Shown here: positions 36,853 through 50,268 of the stretch, one piece after another | Layout of the letters: each line of letters starts with the position of its first letter | Position numbering within the stretch: position 1 is the stretch's first letter | Assembly: GCA_013397845.1 (NCBI GenBank) | Contig: VZTG01007794.1 | Coordinates: forward strand, 1,385,662-1,449,661 | From: Melanocharis versteri | Taxonomy: Eukaryota; Chordata; Aves; Passeriformes; Melanocharitidae | Direction: 5' to 3' | DNA length: 64,000 nucleotides | Program-made: the position numbers and the translations under genes | Notes under the pieces: model-generated | What the model saw: the letters and a program-made list of their open reading frames with translations, nothing else | Databases searched by the model: none | Told to the model about the DNA's origin: nothing

Positions 36853-37262
36853 TATCACAGAATCATAGAATAACAGAATGGCTTGTGTTGGAAGGGACCC
36901 TGAAGATCTTCTAGTTCCAATGGGCAGGGAATCTGCTACCAGACCAGGTTGTTCAAATCCCTGTCCAACCCAACCTTGAACACTTCCAGGGGTGGGGCAT
37001 TCACAGTTTCTTGGTGCAACTTGTTCTAGTACATCACCACCCTCACAGTAAAGATGTTTTTGCTGTTTAATCTAAACCTACTTTCTTCAGTTTGAAGCCA
37101 CTTCCCCTTGTCCTATCACTATATGTCCTTGTAAAAAGTCTCTCTCAATCTTTCTTGCAGGCTCACTTTAGGTACTGAAAGCCTGCAATTAAGTTACCCT
37201 GAAGCCTACTCTTCTCCAGGGTGAACAATCCTAATTCTCTTAGCCTTTCCTTGTAGGAGTGT
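36853..37262 (-). mobile_element. CR1 LINE 3' fragment
   Basis: It starts on the + strand with TCACAGAATCATAGAATAAC (reverse complement of the tail), then TTGGAAGGGACCCTGAAGAT, CCAACCTTGAACACTTCCAG and further antisense CR1 ORF2 sequence to TTAGCCTTTCCTTGTAGGAG. About 410 bp, frame broken, 5'-truncated. Confidence 0.92.
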
Positions 37263-40035
37263 AAAAAGCATTTTCAAAGTTAAAAGTGACATGAATAAAG
37301 AAATCTATCATTTCCCTTTTAATGATGAAGTGATTTGCTTTGGCAAATACATGGATTTTATGTCACTGGAAGAAAACTGTCAATTAAATTTTGCGCTTGT
37401 CCGTTAATGTTCCAGCAGTGAATTACAAGTTAAGCAGACACGGTCTCCATGAAATCAATGGAAAGGTTCATGCAGCCGAAGTTTTGTACTTGCTTATCTG
37501 AGTGCAAAGCCAGATCACTACATTTTGGTTTTCACTTGTATGCAGTTATGTAAAATTCAGAAAAGCTGTTCCCAGCACAAGTATTTTTAAATGAGTTGGT
37601 TATAAGCTTTAGCCTGACATTGCAAAAGCAATGGTTTTAAAATTAGTAGGGAAAAATTAATCCTGACTGACATCAGTGATTTCTTTTAATTGATATTTAA
37701 ATTTCTCCAGATGAGGAAACACGCTGGAACTTGTCTTACTGCTTAAAATGCAATGAGTGAAAAAATGGCAGGTATAGGATAGTAGGAAAAAAATCCATAG
37801 AATAATAGGTATGATTAAAAAGCATATCTGAATGGAATTTCTAATTAAGGATTTTCTCCAGGGAGACAGATTGAAAAGCTTGACGCTAAATGAGTTCTGG
37901 AGAATCACTGCAGATCCATGAACTGGTCGTAGCACTTTCTGGAGCCTCCCAGATGGCAGTGCTGAGGACTATCACAGATAATTTTACAAACATCAATATT
38001 GCTTGCAGGCTCTCACTGCAGTATTGAAGCCAAAGAAACAGTTACAAGATTTTACCTTCCAGTGGTGCTTTTCTTCCGAAATCTTTCAAGCACTTCACAA
38101 ACATTCATTCTCTTATGAAATTTCTACTAGGAAATATTTCATCCTGGTCTTACAGATGGGAAAACAGACTCAGAAAAATTTTGTTTCCTCTCTAGAAAGT
38201 GCTGAGACAAGGCTCTGCAATCACCGAAATCTCAGTAAGTGCCTGGTGATACTAATAATGTGCCACTTGATCTGACAGTGCCCATTTTTTAATATCAAAG
38301 TTATCCCCAACGCCAGAGACCTGTGTCTTTCCAGCCAGGTCAGTTTTGCTCACTTCTCACAGTGCACCTTGCTGGCATCTTTGGTGCTGCTGAGATGTGG
38401 GTCCCTATCCCAGTGAGCTGCATTAGCTGGTCTTGGCAGCCTCCCCAGCAGTCAGCTGCAGCATTTTGGGATAGTCTCTTCTTCCTGTTAACCATGGAGC
38501 TGTTGCATACACAACCCTCATATCTCAGAATTTCCATGTCTCCTGAAAATTCCTTTTTTAAGGTTTATCCCTGTTTCTTTACAACACCGGATGCAGTGGT
38601 GTGTATCAGTTTTATTTGAATGAATATGGTCTGCCTGTGCTTGAAGTGCTCTCGTTCTCCATGCAAATTATCTTGGTTTATGTGCATATGTTTAAGTGTC
38701 CATTTTTTTTTTAATCTCAACATTTAATGGACTAACAGAGATCATACCAATAGGCATGTTCAGCCACTGGTACTTGGGGCCTTAGATTTGCTGCTACTTT
38801 TGCAGCACTGCAGAAGCACTGATGTAGCCATTTATTTTAGTTTTCTAATGTATGGATTCCATTTCTACATGCTTGCAGAAGCCCAGTGTGAAAGGCATCT
38901 ACTCAAGTGGTTTTTGTTTAACTGTCCAAAAATTATCAGCAGTATTTGAGAGATAGTCACAAAGCAGTTTCCTTGAAGGACACAGCTGCAGACCCTGGGT
39001 GTTTCTAGAGGGTTCTATAGAAACATTCTGGTCTAGAGCCTCAGTTACTGGTTGTACATGTTTTCTTCATATATGTTAAATGTCCTATCAACATATCAGA
39101 AAAAAGGAAAAATATGGTGATGGGCCTTGTTGAGCACATAGATACTTCTGGAAGGAAAAAAACATCTAAAGCCTCTAAATTTTTCTAGTTACGCTGCCAT
39201 TTTACCAAGAATTTAAGTGTTAGTTGTTGAGAAAGGCCACATGGCCCATTAGATCTGCCTTCCTTTGAAAAGTGGTCAAGTTTTCTAATTTCTTTGTCAC
39301 GGCTGCCACTGAACTACACAAAGTTAGTGTTTAAAGGATTGCAAGCTTTCATTTTTCTCGGGGATCTGGAAGGACAGAGCTAAGTGGATAATCTCACATT
39401 CTGTACAAGTTTTTTTAGCATTGCTATCGAAGTAGAAACCAGAGGTGGGAAAGAGAGTGGTTATTTCAAGACAGTCAAGTTCTCCCTGGCCCATTCTGAC
39501 TCTGGCTTTCTGTGAGATGATTTCACCATGGGATATACTAGATTTGTCTTACTGATTTTCTCTCTGATGGAAACCAGTGTTCTGGTCTGACAGGTGGATA
39601 ATAAAGACAAAGCAGTGCTGCTGTTTGTAGCAGCAGAGCTTCTAAGGAGAGCTGATACTCCTGCTGAACCAAGCTGCAACAAATAATGCACTGGACTCAA
39701 AGCTTTTCAAAGTGCCTTACCGTCAGGACCAGAAATTCCTCAAATAAATAAAACTAAGGGGAAGAAATTCCCATAAAACATTTTTTAAAAGAATTTAGGT
39801 TTCACAGAAAGGATGGAGAAAATAAAGCGTTGATTAGACCAACCTCTACCAAATTTTCAGGCAAACCTGCACATCCAGCTACAACTTTCCCAGTCTGGCT
39901 TTCAACAACTAAAGCGTCATGCTGCAAAGAAATTCAAGGTGTCAGAGATTTCTCAGAAGCTGATTGTCTGGATGGAAAATCAGCCTGTCCAGAGGAGATG
40001 GTCTCCTCACCCAGGAGGACCTGGGTAAGAGGCCA
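37263..40035. other. Intergenic, no gene seen
   Basis: Short open frames only (up to about 98 codons, 38323-38619). No repeat family recognised. Confidence 0.7.
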
Positions 40036-40992
40036 TGTTAAGGTCTGAGTATTAAAAATTTTAGAGAGATAGATGCCTTTGTCTGAATTAAGGTGCAAAC
40101 AAGACCATACGCCAAAGTCAGTGGTATGAATTTCATTTAATAGTAAATTTGGGGATGGGGGCAGGGGAGAAGGAGAGAGAGAGAGAAAGGGAAAAAGGGG
40201 AGGGAGATAAATAGAGTGACAGAGAGATAGATTAAGTAGGAAATACCACCACTCCATAGTTCCCAATGGTGTCCCATTGATCCTCTTCTTCTGGTCTTCT
40301 TGGTGGTGAGGGTCCCACAAAATACAGAGTTCAATGGGTTAATATACATTGGGGCCAGGTGGGAATGCCCAGGTACCTCCCCTGGGGGTGCAAGTTTGAC
40401 ACTGTCTCTCATACCAGCCTCTGGATCTGTTGTGTTACTTGGATCATGTGCAGTGCTCAGCAATGAGTCTGAGAGTGCTTTGGGGGTCTCTGACGGATTA
40501 TGAGACCTCCTCAGCTGCCTCTCAGGTGAGCGTGGCCTTGGTTTACAGCCAAGCCGGTTTGTGTGAGGCAGGGTGGGCGTTCACTCCGTCTCACCAGAGG
40601 CTACAGCACACACCCAAACCTCTCCTCCTCCCCCCGAGGTTGTGTGTGCAAAGCTGCCCTCAGCAGACGCGTCTGTGGGCTATGGCCTCCCCCAGCCCAA
40701 ACCCAGCCAGGGATGAATTTCAGCACTGCAGCTGGGTTTGGCTTTCTCGGTGATACATTCTTCTCCCTCACCCTTGTTTATTTCTCCCTAGGCCTGAGAT
40801 AATTGGCCAGTAGGGTCACCTTTATCTCGTCTCGAGTACACTTAGGGGGCTCAACTCAGCCCGAAGTTCCCCTCAGGAGGCCTGGTCAGGGAGGGGTGGG
40901 CCTGGGCGGTCACAGCTTCTTTATACAGTTCTGCCAATAATGGGCAAAAGTCCTTCGTAACAATGTTTAAGCCATTAAACCATAACGTTACA
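40036..40992 (-). mobile_element. Candidate LTR-type retroelement segment
   Basis: A 957-bp unit, distinct in base composition from its flanks, could be bounded by TGTTAAGG and CGTTACA. On the - strand it has a TATAAA at 40920-40925 and an AATAAA at 40777-40782, about 140 nt apart, as in many LTRs. A purine-rich run (40147-40203) lies inside. No matching target duplication was found at these borders and no gag/pol similarity is seen, so the limits and class are uncertain. It might instead be one LTR plus leader, or a composite. Confidence 0.45.
40147..40203 (+). repeat. Purine-rich low-complexity tract
   Basis: Nearly pure G/A sequence including GAGAGAGAGAGAAAGGG. It lies inside the candidate retroelement and could be a polypurine or leader tract of it. 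Confidence 0.7.
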
Positions 40993-41005
40993 GTCTTGGG
41001 GGGCA

Positions 41006-41280
41006 CTGTCCTGGTTTTGGCTGGGCTTTGCTAGCTCGTTAATTTCCCGTCTCGGGAACAGCGAGGCCGGCAGGAGCCGGCAGCCGGCAGGGCAGGCGCT
41101 GCAGCTCATCAGGCTCGGGGCAGCGAGGGCGGGCTGTGCCACTCGGGGGACGGGGACAGCCCTTCCAGCCCTCCCAGGGGACACGGGTCTCTTTGGAAAT
41201 GCCAGCAGGGGCTCTGGAAAGCAAGACTTCCTCTGTGTCTAGTGCATAGGGTAAAAAGAGGGTGCCGATCTTGTTCATTA
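41006..41280 (+). mobile_element. Possible LTR start plus GC-rich stretch
   Basis: TGTCCTGGTTTTGGCTGGG at the start is the 5' end I associate with a widespread songbird LTR family. The following 200 bp is strongly GC- and CpG-rich (GCCGGCAGGAGCCGGCAGCC) and does not follow that family as I remember it. It may be a divergent or chimeric LTR fragment. It abuts a CR1 in the same orientation. Confidence 0.4.
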
Positions 41281-41592
41281 CGTTTTAATGGTTGTAGTCA
41301 GGTGGGGGTCGGTCTCTTTCTCCGGACAGCAACTGACAGAACGAGAGGACACAGTCTTAAGCTGCGGCAAGGAAAATATAGGTTGGATATTAGGAGAAAG
41401 TTTTTTACAGAAAGAGTGGTAAGGTACTGGAATGGTCTACCCGGGGAGGTGGTGGAGTCACCATCCCTGGATGTGTTCAAAAAGAGATTGGATGTAGTGC
41501 TTGATGCTGTGGTTTAGTTGAGGTTAAGGCATGGGTTGGACTCGATGATCTTGAAGGTCTCTTCCAACCTAGTGGTTCTGTGATTCTGTGAA
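41280..41592 (+). mobile_element. CR1 LINE 3' end
   Basis: It encodes the ORF2 C-terminus ([19 protein letters not shown], then [19 protein letters not shown]) in an open frame and continues with GGTTGGACTCGATGATCTTG, AAGGTCTCTTCCAACCTAGT and the octamer-like tail GGTTCTGTGATTCTGTGAA. 5'-truncated to roughly 310 bp. Its frame is intact over the retained part, suggesting it is less decayed than the copies at 36853 or 51418. Confidence 0.92.
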
Positions 41593-42235
41593 ACGCTTTC
41601 GAAAGCTTGAGTAAATGCTTACATCTGCCTCTTAGGATAAGTGAAACGTAGATGGGATTGCTTGAAGCAACGAAAGAAAATGCCTCAGGGGCTTTATTAA
41701 ATCCTTCAAACTGCTTCAAAAACAAGAACAAGAGAAAAAGGCCATTGCTACAGTGAGATGCCAGAACCAGTCAGGGGTTGCTAAAGCTCGAATGTTGAGT
41801 GAATAGATTTACAAAATGAAGCAAAGCAGGGGATGGGCTAAAACACGTTTTTGTTGCCCAGATGTACAAATAAAGCCAAAAAATGGAGAAGCCAAATGCA
41901 ACAGATTGGGCTCAAAAAAGGGAAAATAACTGGGAAGTTGAAATTTAAAAATCAGAAAGCCAGACTCTGAACTTTGAGCAAGAAGGCTTATTAACTGAGC
42001 TGGTAGTGTGCTAACAACCACTCAGTATTTAATTGTGGGAAGTAATTGGAGAAAAATTAATGGAAAGGTATCTTGAATGTTCGCTGCATGGAGATTGCCC
42101 TTTATATGCAGTCCAGGCAAAAATAATTTTATTCCCCAAATTTAAAATCCTGCCTTTCAAATTTTCTCAATCTTTTATTTTTTTTAAGTGAAGTTCCCAT
42201 GTCAGAACTATAATTTGAATCATTCTGGCTAAGCT

Positions 42236-42260
42236 TTACTACATTTACTACATTTACTAG
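42236..42260. repeat. Short 9-bp tandem repeat
   Basis: Almost three copies of TTACTACAT in a row. No function is suggested. Confidence 0.7.
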
Positions 42261-42407
42261 CTTGTAGTTTCTATATCTGAATCTATATCTTTGACTTTCT
42301 GAGAACCTGGATAACTGGAATAATTTTATCCCCTCCATGGCAGCACATGACCCACACATGCATAACAAAGAGAATAACTTTGGCCATTACTTATTTTTTG
42401 TGAGTAC

Positions 42408-42421
42408 TTTTTTTTTTTTTT
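42408..42421. repeat. Poly(T) run
   Basis: Fourteen T. No processed pseudogene or target duplication is evident beside it. Confidence 0.85.
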
Positions 42422-45400
42422 GGCCTGCTGACAGATATTCAGAAGAAAATTGGGTGAAGCACAAATGAACAGTTTCCAACTTTTCCCACATAGAAAGATT
42501 GCTGTACAAGCTATTACATATGCAGATTGAAAATTGCCTGCTCAGTTAGTGCCGTGACATACATGCCCCAGCACTCTGAGGGACTAAAACTCCAATTGTA
42601 GCTCTCTGGACTGTTCTGCTCATTCTCCAGCTGAGTTTATGAAGATAACAACAGATGTGAAGAGATTTGAAGAGCCACCGTCACTGCAGTGCTACACTGA
42701 AAGCCGGTGGGACCACCTCAACAGTGACATGTTTCTAGAACTGCTTGCATGATTGATAGTTTCTCATCACCTCCTTGTGGTTTTGGCTGCCCTTGGCCTG
42801 GCCATCAAGATTTAACACAGAGGAAATAAGGAGAATCTTCTTTCATTTCCACCAGAAAATGGGATTATATAAAAATCCTATGCTTTGCAGAGAATTCAAG
42901 TCAAAATAAAGCTAAGAATCTGGCTATCAAATCACTAATATTAACATTACAAGTGAGCAAAGAAAAAGTTTTCCACTGCCTACACAAAACTGGATTACAT
43001 TGATTGGTCTCTATCCATTACAGGATTATTAAAAAAATTGTGACTTAAGACTGGTTAACCATGTCATTCCAGTTCTGAATATCACTGCGCTGAAAGGATT
43101 TTCAGCGTATTGAGACCTGTTTGAAGACGACTTTATGTACTTCCAGTACTGTCACAGTCTCATCCCAGCATCCATCCCACTAGGTGATCCATGTGCTTAT
43201 CACAGAATTACGAAGTTCCAAGACCCCTGCTGTGGGCAGAGACACATCTGCACTCTGCTGCTTTAGTTCCAAACACTCTTAAAAATTTTGCAAGGATGTG
43301 AGCACACACTGAATACACACTGAACACCCCATAAAGGCAGTAAAGGAGGACAGCGATGTGCTGGGCGCATGGAGCACAGCACCAGGAGCTATTTCAGATG
43401 TGGGCACAGTTTCTCTGTAGAGAATATACTTTCAAGAGGCAGATATAAAGTTGGAAGGAATATCAAGCAGCTGCTCTCTAATGCTGAAGCACAACAGATG
43501 AAGGGTGAGTGCACAGTAAAGTGCTGCATTGCAAGGTATGTCAGCAAATCTTCCCATCTTTATTACAATGATGTTAAAAGAGTTTGACCAGATTTTCACT
43601 GATAGCTGAATCTCTCTTTCTCAGACTACTATATTTTTACCTAGGTCTACCATTATTAGTAATTCCTGTGTTTTGTGATGGGAGGAACTTGTGACTAAAA
43701 GCAAAATCTCTCTTAGAAGGTTTGTGAGAACTTTTCTTGGCTGATTTTATTTGTGTTGTTTTAAACCATAGCTTAAATTAACACAGATTAGTAATTTATT
43801 TTTCTTTTACTATCAAACAACTTTCTGAATAGCATAGCAGAATAATGTATTTCCATCTGAGTTTTTTAAGAGCTCTTTCTAATAGCATAGTCCAAGATAA
43901 ATCAATTCTTATCCACAGAATAGAGATGGATGTAACTTAATTCTGCAGTCCTCAAATTCCGGATGCGTCTGCCAACTCTGTGGTGATTTCTGAGTTTTTC
44001 TGTGGAGTCAAAAAAGTAGCTCCTCTTGTCAAGATAAGCATTTTGGAATTGTTTAACAAGTAAAGAATTCCTGTATCCTGTGCAATGTATCCTCTAAATT
44101 CACTGCCTCTCAAATATCAGTCAAATGATGACAGCTCAGAGTGCATTTGCCAGGCTGGCCTCTACATTTCAAGTGAAATTGAATGAATTAGTTTTTTTTT
44201 TTTGCTCCTACACTAAATAAACAAATGACAGAGACATCTCAAGAGGTTGAACAACACACTCGTCTTGATTCCATTCACACAGAAACAGAACAGAAGCCAC
44301 AAAGTGTCCATCCCAGTGAGTCAGGCAGTTTCTGAGACATGCCACCTTCTCCTGAAGAAGGTCAGGAAAGGCCGTTTGAGTGCCATGTTCATTGGACACC
44401 CCCTTCTGCATCTTCTATCACTTGATATGACCAAAAATATCTAAATTTTTACTGTTTTGTTGTGAGTCTTAGATCAGTCATGAGCATCCAGGGCTTTCCT
44501 GACTTTGTTGGCTGGTGTGTGAACAAATCTTGTTATGGATTTGACCACAATGAGCCTCACTTATTTGAGACCTTTCATCTGTTTGTGAGTTGTCTCTATG
44601 TGATACATTTGCCAGCAGTTCAGGCTCTGTTTTTTCTTGCAATGTAATACCCTTATTTCTCCCTGCCTCTCTGGTTGTTGGCAGTTTCTCCAGTCAGTCA
44701 CTTTTAAGAAATCCCACAACGGCGCTCCTCAGGATAAGTACTTCTGCTGTTCAAACTGTTTCCTCTCTCACAGCATCCATTACATAGGTACAGTCAGAGA
44801 AACTCCATCCCACGGACAACATACAAGAAGCAAAAGCAGTATTTCAGCTTGTTATTTTTGTGCCTGTGCTTATTCCCTAATGCTCTGTGTTTTCCAGGGG
44901 ACCATCAATAAGAATTAACACATGTCAGCTGTGCTGAGCAGCGCAGTTAAATGCTCGTGTTGGGAAGCTAACCTTTTGCTGCAAAATGGCATTTGGTACT
45001 TACTGTGGTTTCCAGATTTTTCATGCTCTCAGTAACATGCATAATTATTTACATCAAAAGGCAAATCAATGACCTATAACTGAGCTTTCAAAAATGGTAA
45101 GTTTTCATATTTGACTGCTTCCAGGAGTTAGAGTTACCTGAGCAGTGATGAGCAACAGCTGTTGGAAGAGGAATGACCAAGCAGAATTAATTTAAATTAG
45201 CTTGAGATAGCTTTAATAAACTGCTATAAATAAGCGATTTGTGCTATGTAATCTCAGCAGTGAAACACAGCTAGAGGTTGTGCATCAACTGCTTAAATAA
45301 TGATGTTATTGTTATTGCTACCGCCAGATACTTACAAGGGTTGAGCAAAAACTCTTCTTGGTTTCAGTGCTGCTGTGGACAGCCAGCTCCTGTAAACAAC

Positions 45401-48400
45401 CAGCTAGCGAGGACTAGAGCAAGTCTGGCTCACTCAGGGAAGAATAGCTGTAGCAAAGGTCAGGCTTTGCCATGGGCAGGAGGAAGGCTGGCCAGCACCA
45501 GCCAGGTCACATAACAAAACTCCTGGTGCTGCAGGTTGCCGTGCTTTTGAGTGCTTCAGAGAGGTGGAGGAGGGAGGAAATTGAACTGGAAAGTCTTGAT
45601 GGAAGTCCCCTGCAGGCAGGATGCTTATTGTCCATGAAACGAGAAGGGAAAACATGTAAAACAACAATGTCTCCAGCCTTGACACTGAAAGAAGCACCAG
45701 CATTTACTGTTGGTTTTCTGGCTCTGCCTCCACCATTTTCTTCTGACGTGTAAGTCCTGGTTTTTCTTTCACCTTTCAACTCATCTAGAATGGCACTAGG
45801 TGCGCGGTGGCTAGTTGGCAGGACTATCTGCTCTAATGGTCTGAGAATGAGAGTTACCATTTCATATGAGAAGATGAGAGTACTGGTTCAGTCTCCTTGT
45901 CTGGTCTTTTTTCACCTTGAAGGGAACCCTTTGCCATCTGAGAAATGAAACCAAGACAGTTACATCTTTCTCCTGTTTGACAATTAATGTTATAATCTTG
46001 ATAGTAGTGGCCTTTGATTTCTGCTATTCACATTTACACTTCAGAACAGTGTGACACAAGGAAGTTCAATATCTGGTTTTGAGTGCTGTGCTGTCATCCC
46101 CTACAGGGTACCTTTCTCGTTGTCTCATCTATCTTGTAACATTTTCCTGAACTTGGAGAAAATAATGTGATTAAAGTGGTTTGTAAGAAAGCTGTGGGGT
46201 TTTTTCATTATAACTCCTTAGACGTTTTCCATCACACAACTTAAGGATTAAATCTGCCTTTGTAACATTTACATTTCCCATGCACATCTGAGGAATGGCA
46301 CAGAGTCTAAAGTGCTTGTTGGTCATTAGGGAGTAAAGCTTGAGGCCATGTGAAACAGCCCTTTGTATTTCAGCATTAGTCATGGAGTACAGTTAATGAT
46401 ATCAAATTAAAGTTCAAGCTACAGCATGGCTTTTCTCAAGTGACATTAAAACCACCTCCTGATTCACAGTGCAATATGCAATAGCTCCTGCTCAATTTCA
46501 GCTCTCCTGTCTCAACTGCACAACAAAATACAGCAGTTCAGACACAGGTAATTAATGCTGAGGGAGGCTATGTAAATGGCTGACTTAAAAAATGACTGGT
46601 GTCTGTGGCTGCAAATTTTGGGCATGCAAGGTGAATTGACAAAAACATTACTTTATTTAGTATTTAATCCTACTTCCCATATACACTGAATTTCTGCCAG
46701 TTTCTTCAGATTGTGCTGATAAGGATTGGTGTCTTAAGGAATGGGGAACCTTTCTCATCTTTCATTCTGTTCCTTTTAAAAGTTGTATACAGCTGCTTTA
46801 TCTTTATGAACTTTTTTCAGTAATAGGAGGAATTCACAGTGAAACACTTGCAATAACTAGGTAATATTTTGCAAGAAACTTCTTGTAAGCAATTCCCTGC
46901 ACCTTTGCCAGTGAGCTTTGATGATAATTTGGAATGTGAGATAGGATTGCAAACCATACGTACATACATATTTTTGGTACTAAGGAAGGAACTAAGACTT
47001 CTGCTAGCTGTGAAAAGAAATTGAACATATCAAACTCATTTCACACGTGACTGACATCTGGAGAATAAATATGTTCACCACATTTTTGCTGAGCACACTC
47101 TAGTGATTTAAAGCTTTAGATTTTTATTCCATAGACATTTGAAATATGGCATATGTGGTTAAGAGAAAACATGTGAAATCATGTCTAAAATCATTATTTC
47201 AGGTATGATATGAAATCATCCTTTCAGATGTTTCAGATCCAAAGAATTTGCAATTTTTCGATTTCCTTACTTCACTTTTTTGTTTCCTTTTAGTTCCCGT
47301 GCATCTCTGGAGACTATGCTGTGGTTCAAAGCTGAAGTGCAAGGTGATTAGGAAGATTTGTATTATATTGATTTACCTTCCAGTACTTAAACCAAGGGTT
47401 TACACTGCTGCATTTAGCTGTTTACGTTTCACTGACACTCACTCCATTACCAGGCATGCAGGTAATGAGAACTGCTGAAAATCAACTCAATTATTCTAGA
47501 ATGAGTGCCTGCACTATACTCTATCAAGTCAAAATGTCAGCCCACATCCGTACTGAGGCTTTTCTAAACATTTGTAAGGTTATCCTGGCTACTTACCATA
47601 GATGGACTCTGAGACAATGGTTGTTGGGATTCCTGGCACAGATACTTTGCTTCTCTTGCTTCTCCATCATTGCCAGACCAGCAAGAGGGGAAACCATAGA
47701 AAAGAAATGCAAATGCTCTGGTTTGCTGTTTCTATGCCATTTATGACCGATGTTCAGCAGCTGTTTCTTCTAGAAAGTTTTCTGTCTCAATTCCAAGTCT
47801 TCTGCTCACCCTCCACACATCACCAGGTGGCAAACTAAGGTGCTGTTGTCTTGGGAAAGAATACACAGACAGATGAGATCCATTAATACATGGACATTGA
47901 TGGAAAGGTTTCTACGCTTACCTTGCAGCACAAACATGTCCAGAACTTAAACACTCATTGTAACTAAAATGAGGGAGCCAGCAGATTGTGGTGGTTGCTG
48001 TCAGGTCTCTGTCCCCTCCGCTATGTGCATCTCGCCAGTACAAGCTCTTGTTCCTCACCAAAGAACCCAAAAAAAAGCCAGCACACCAGTCTTATACACA
48101 TTAGATGCACTCGGTCTGCTGCTGAATGAGCACCTGGGAGGTGCTGAAATCGCACTGTGTTGAGGAAAATAGAAAAGGAAACATAAACTAGGAAACGCTG
48201 CGGAGATTTTATGCCCCCACACTAATGCTTCTTCTCTTCTCCCCATCTCTAATTTTTGCTCCTTCTTTCTTTCACAAAAGCTACACCTGTCAGCCTTCAA
48301 ATCAGCCAGCATGTGACACAAGCCATCCAGCTGCGTGGCAGATGGCTGAACTGTGCTTTGTGCTATATACATCCACACAGAATACTGTATAAATACCAAA

Positions 48401-50235
48401 CCTGATACAGTGAGTGACAGCCTGGTTTTGTAATTGGTAGCTGGATAGCTCTGGGCTTTTTAAAACTGCAAAATTGCCTTGCTTGACTCAAATAGACATC
48501 AAAATCTTAAAAAGATGTCTTGGATTTAAAAGCCATTGAAGCTGCTGTTCATGTGGCAACATGTACTAAAACTCCAGTGTTGTCTGCTTCAGGGATTCTC
48601 AAATTCTGTGTGATTTAGGGTCCTCCATGTATGATGTTTCCTCATCCTTACTAATGCACTTGCCCCGGCTCAGTCTTTAGCCATTATTATTGTCTTTCTC
48701 TGCTATTAGGGAGCTACCCCAAGTCCATCAGACGTGCAAATAACTCAAAACTTTTTCATTGGACTCCAGCTGAACTCAGCAGGGTCTCTGCTTGTCCTTC
48801 TGTACAGCACTGGTAGTTTCATGGGTTGGGGTAAGAGAAATCATGGGAGACAACCTGAGTGGGATCTGACTAACCTCCTATGGTCTGGTCCAGGTTGCCC
48901 TTGGTGTCTTGGGATGCTTCCTGGAGTGCATTACTTCATCTTGTGAAGCATTGTAAACTGAAGAACTACAAATCGAGCCACAGCTTTACTGGGAATGCAA
49001 ATGTTGCAATTATATTAACATAATGTTACTACCTGAACCTAGGCTATTGAAAAAGGTGTTTCCCAGAGGGAAACAGAAATAATAGATGAAAATCTGACTT
49101 TCTCTATTGTCTATCTGCATAAAGATGCATGGCAGGTTGTACAGCTCTTTCACTGTTATATGTGCTCTTTGCTGCAGTGATGTCTGAAATTCCCCTGCAG
49201 CTGTCCATTTTCACAGGTCCAGTTTTTTTTCCAGGAGAGATACCAATGATGATGAGGTATTTCCACCTGCGTGCTGCTCCTGTCAGTTTTAATAACTTGC
49301 TGTTATCACTCAGTCCCATCCTATTACACCTTGAGAGGAGGTGAAGCGGGTGGGAAGAGGGAGTTGGTCCGTAATTGTGTCTGAGTCCCAGCAAAAGAGC
49401 TAGCTGAGACCATGAGCTCTGGCTGGCTGCTCTAGACTGTCCCAGAGCAGGGAGAAAGGATTTCATGCTGACCTGGACTTTCACATCCCTACAAGAAATC
49501 ATGGTATACCACATATTTGTTAAACAGTGTGCTATCATGACCATTTCTGCCTATTTTTCTGCCCATGGCTCTGGAATGAGTGAATTTCTGTGTCCTGTCT
49601 GTAAAGCTCTGCATTCCGTGACTGAAGTACGCAGTCTGAAGTATTCAGACTAGAGACTGGGTCCATACAGTGCCCTTTTAGTGCTCCAAGTCATCCTTGG
49701 AAGGGAAAACTGTGCCTCTGTAGACTATAAATATCTTTCTGTATCTTCACTGCTAAACATCCTCCATCTAGAAACTTCAGCTCAAAAGATGAAACAATAT
49801 TTCTTCTTTTATGGATGTTATACTCATGAAAGCTTGTGAGAGAGCAGTTTTGTTTCTGATCTGCTGCTTTTTTAACTGCAGGCTTGGAACTGGTATCACT
49901 TGTCACCCCAAACAGCTCTCTGCTCCTTGGGTTTTTTAAGTTTGATGGTATCAACTGAGAAATGATAGCAAAAGACGGCAGACAAACCCAGCTAGTCTGA
50001 CCCATGAAGTTTGTCTTAGATATGCATCAATTTATCAGGTTCATTTTTAAAAGCTATGATTTATTAACGTTTTAGAATTACTTGTGGATTTGCAAATTCT
50101 CTTGCTGGTTGTACTGGACACATAACTAAAAGGATAATGTGTTTAAAAATATGTGATTTTTTAGTGTATTCAAAATTTGGGTTGTGGCGAAAACTGGCAT
50201 ATTAAATGGACCTGAACAGTACATTGCCCTCTGTA

Positions 50236-50268
50236 ACAAAAAAAACAAAAACAAAAACAAAACAAACA
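50236..50268. repeat. AAAAAC-type low-complexity repeat
   Basis: Units of CAAAAA/CAAAA in tandem, imperfect. Confidence 0.85.

Noticed and set aside
39934..40463. Two overlapping - strand frames of 128 and 108 codons
   Set aside because: They read through the purine tract and LTR-like segment; composition is low-complexity (Leu/Ser/Pro runs) with no gag or pol likeness.
40036..40992. Target duplication for the LTR-like unit
   Set aside because: Flanking bases (AGGCCA before, GTCTTG after) do not match, so the proposed borders are not proven.
41242..41517. Open frame with [19 protein letters not shown] taken as a gene
   Set aside because: This is the C-terminal remnant of CR1 ORF2; the element is 5'-truncated and not a host gene. 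The same applies to 28434-28634 and 51529-51714.
42408..44203. Poly(T) runs at 42408 and 44192 as tails of processed pseudogenes
   Set aside because: No reverse-strand coding similarity or flanking duplications were found next to them.
49104..49544. 146-codon open frame on the - strand
   Set aside because: Longest frame outside CEP170, but no recognisable domain, no splice or promoter context, and such lengths arise by chance in 64 kb.
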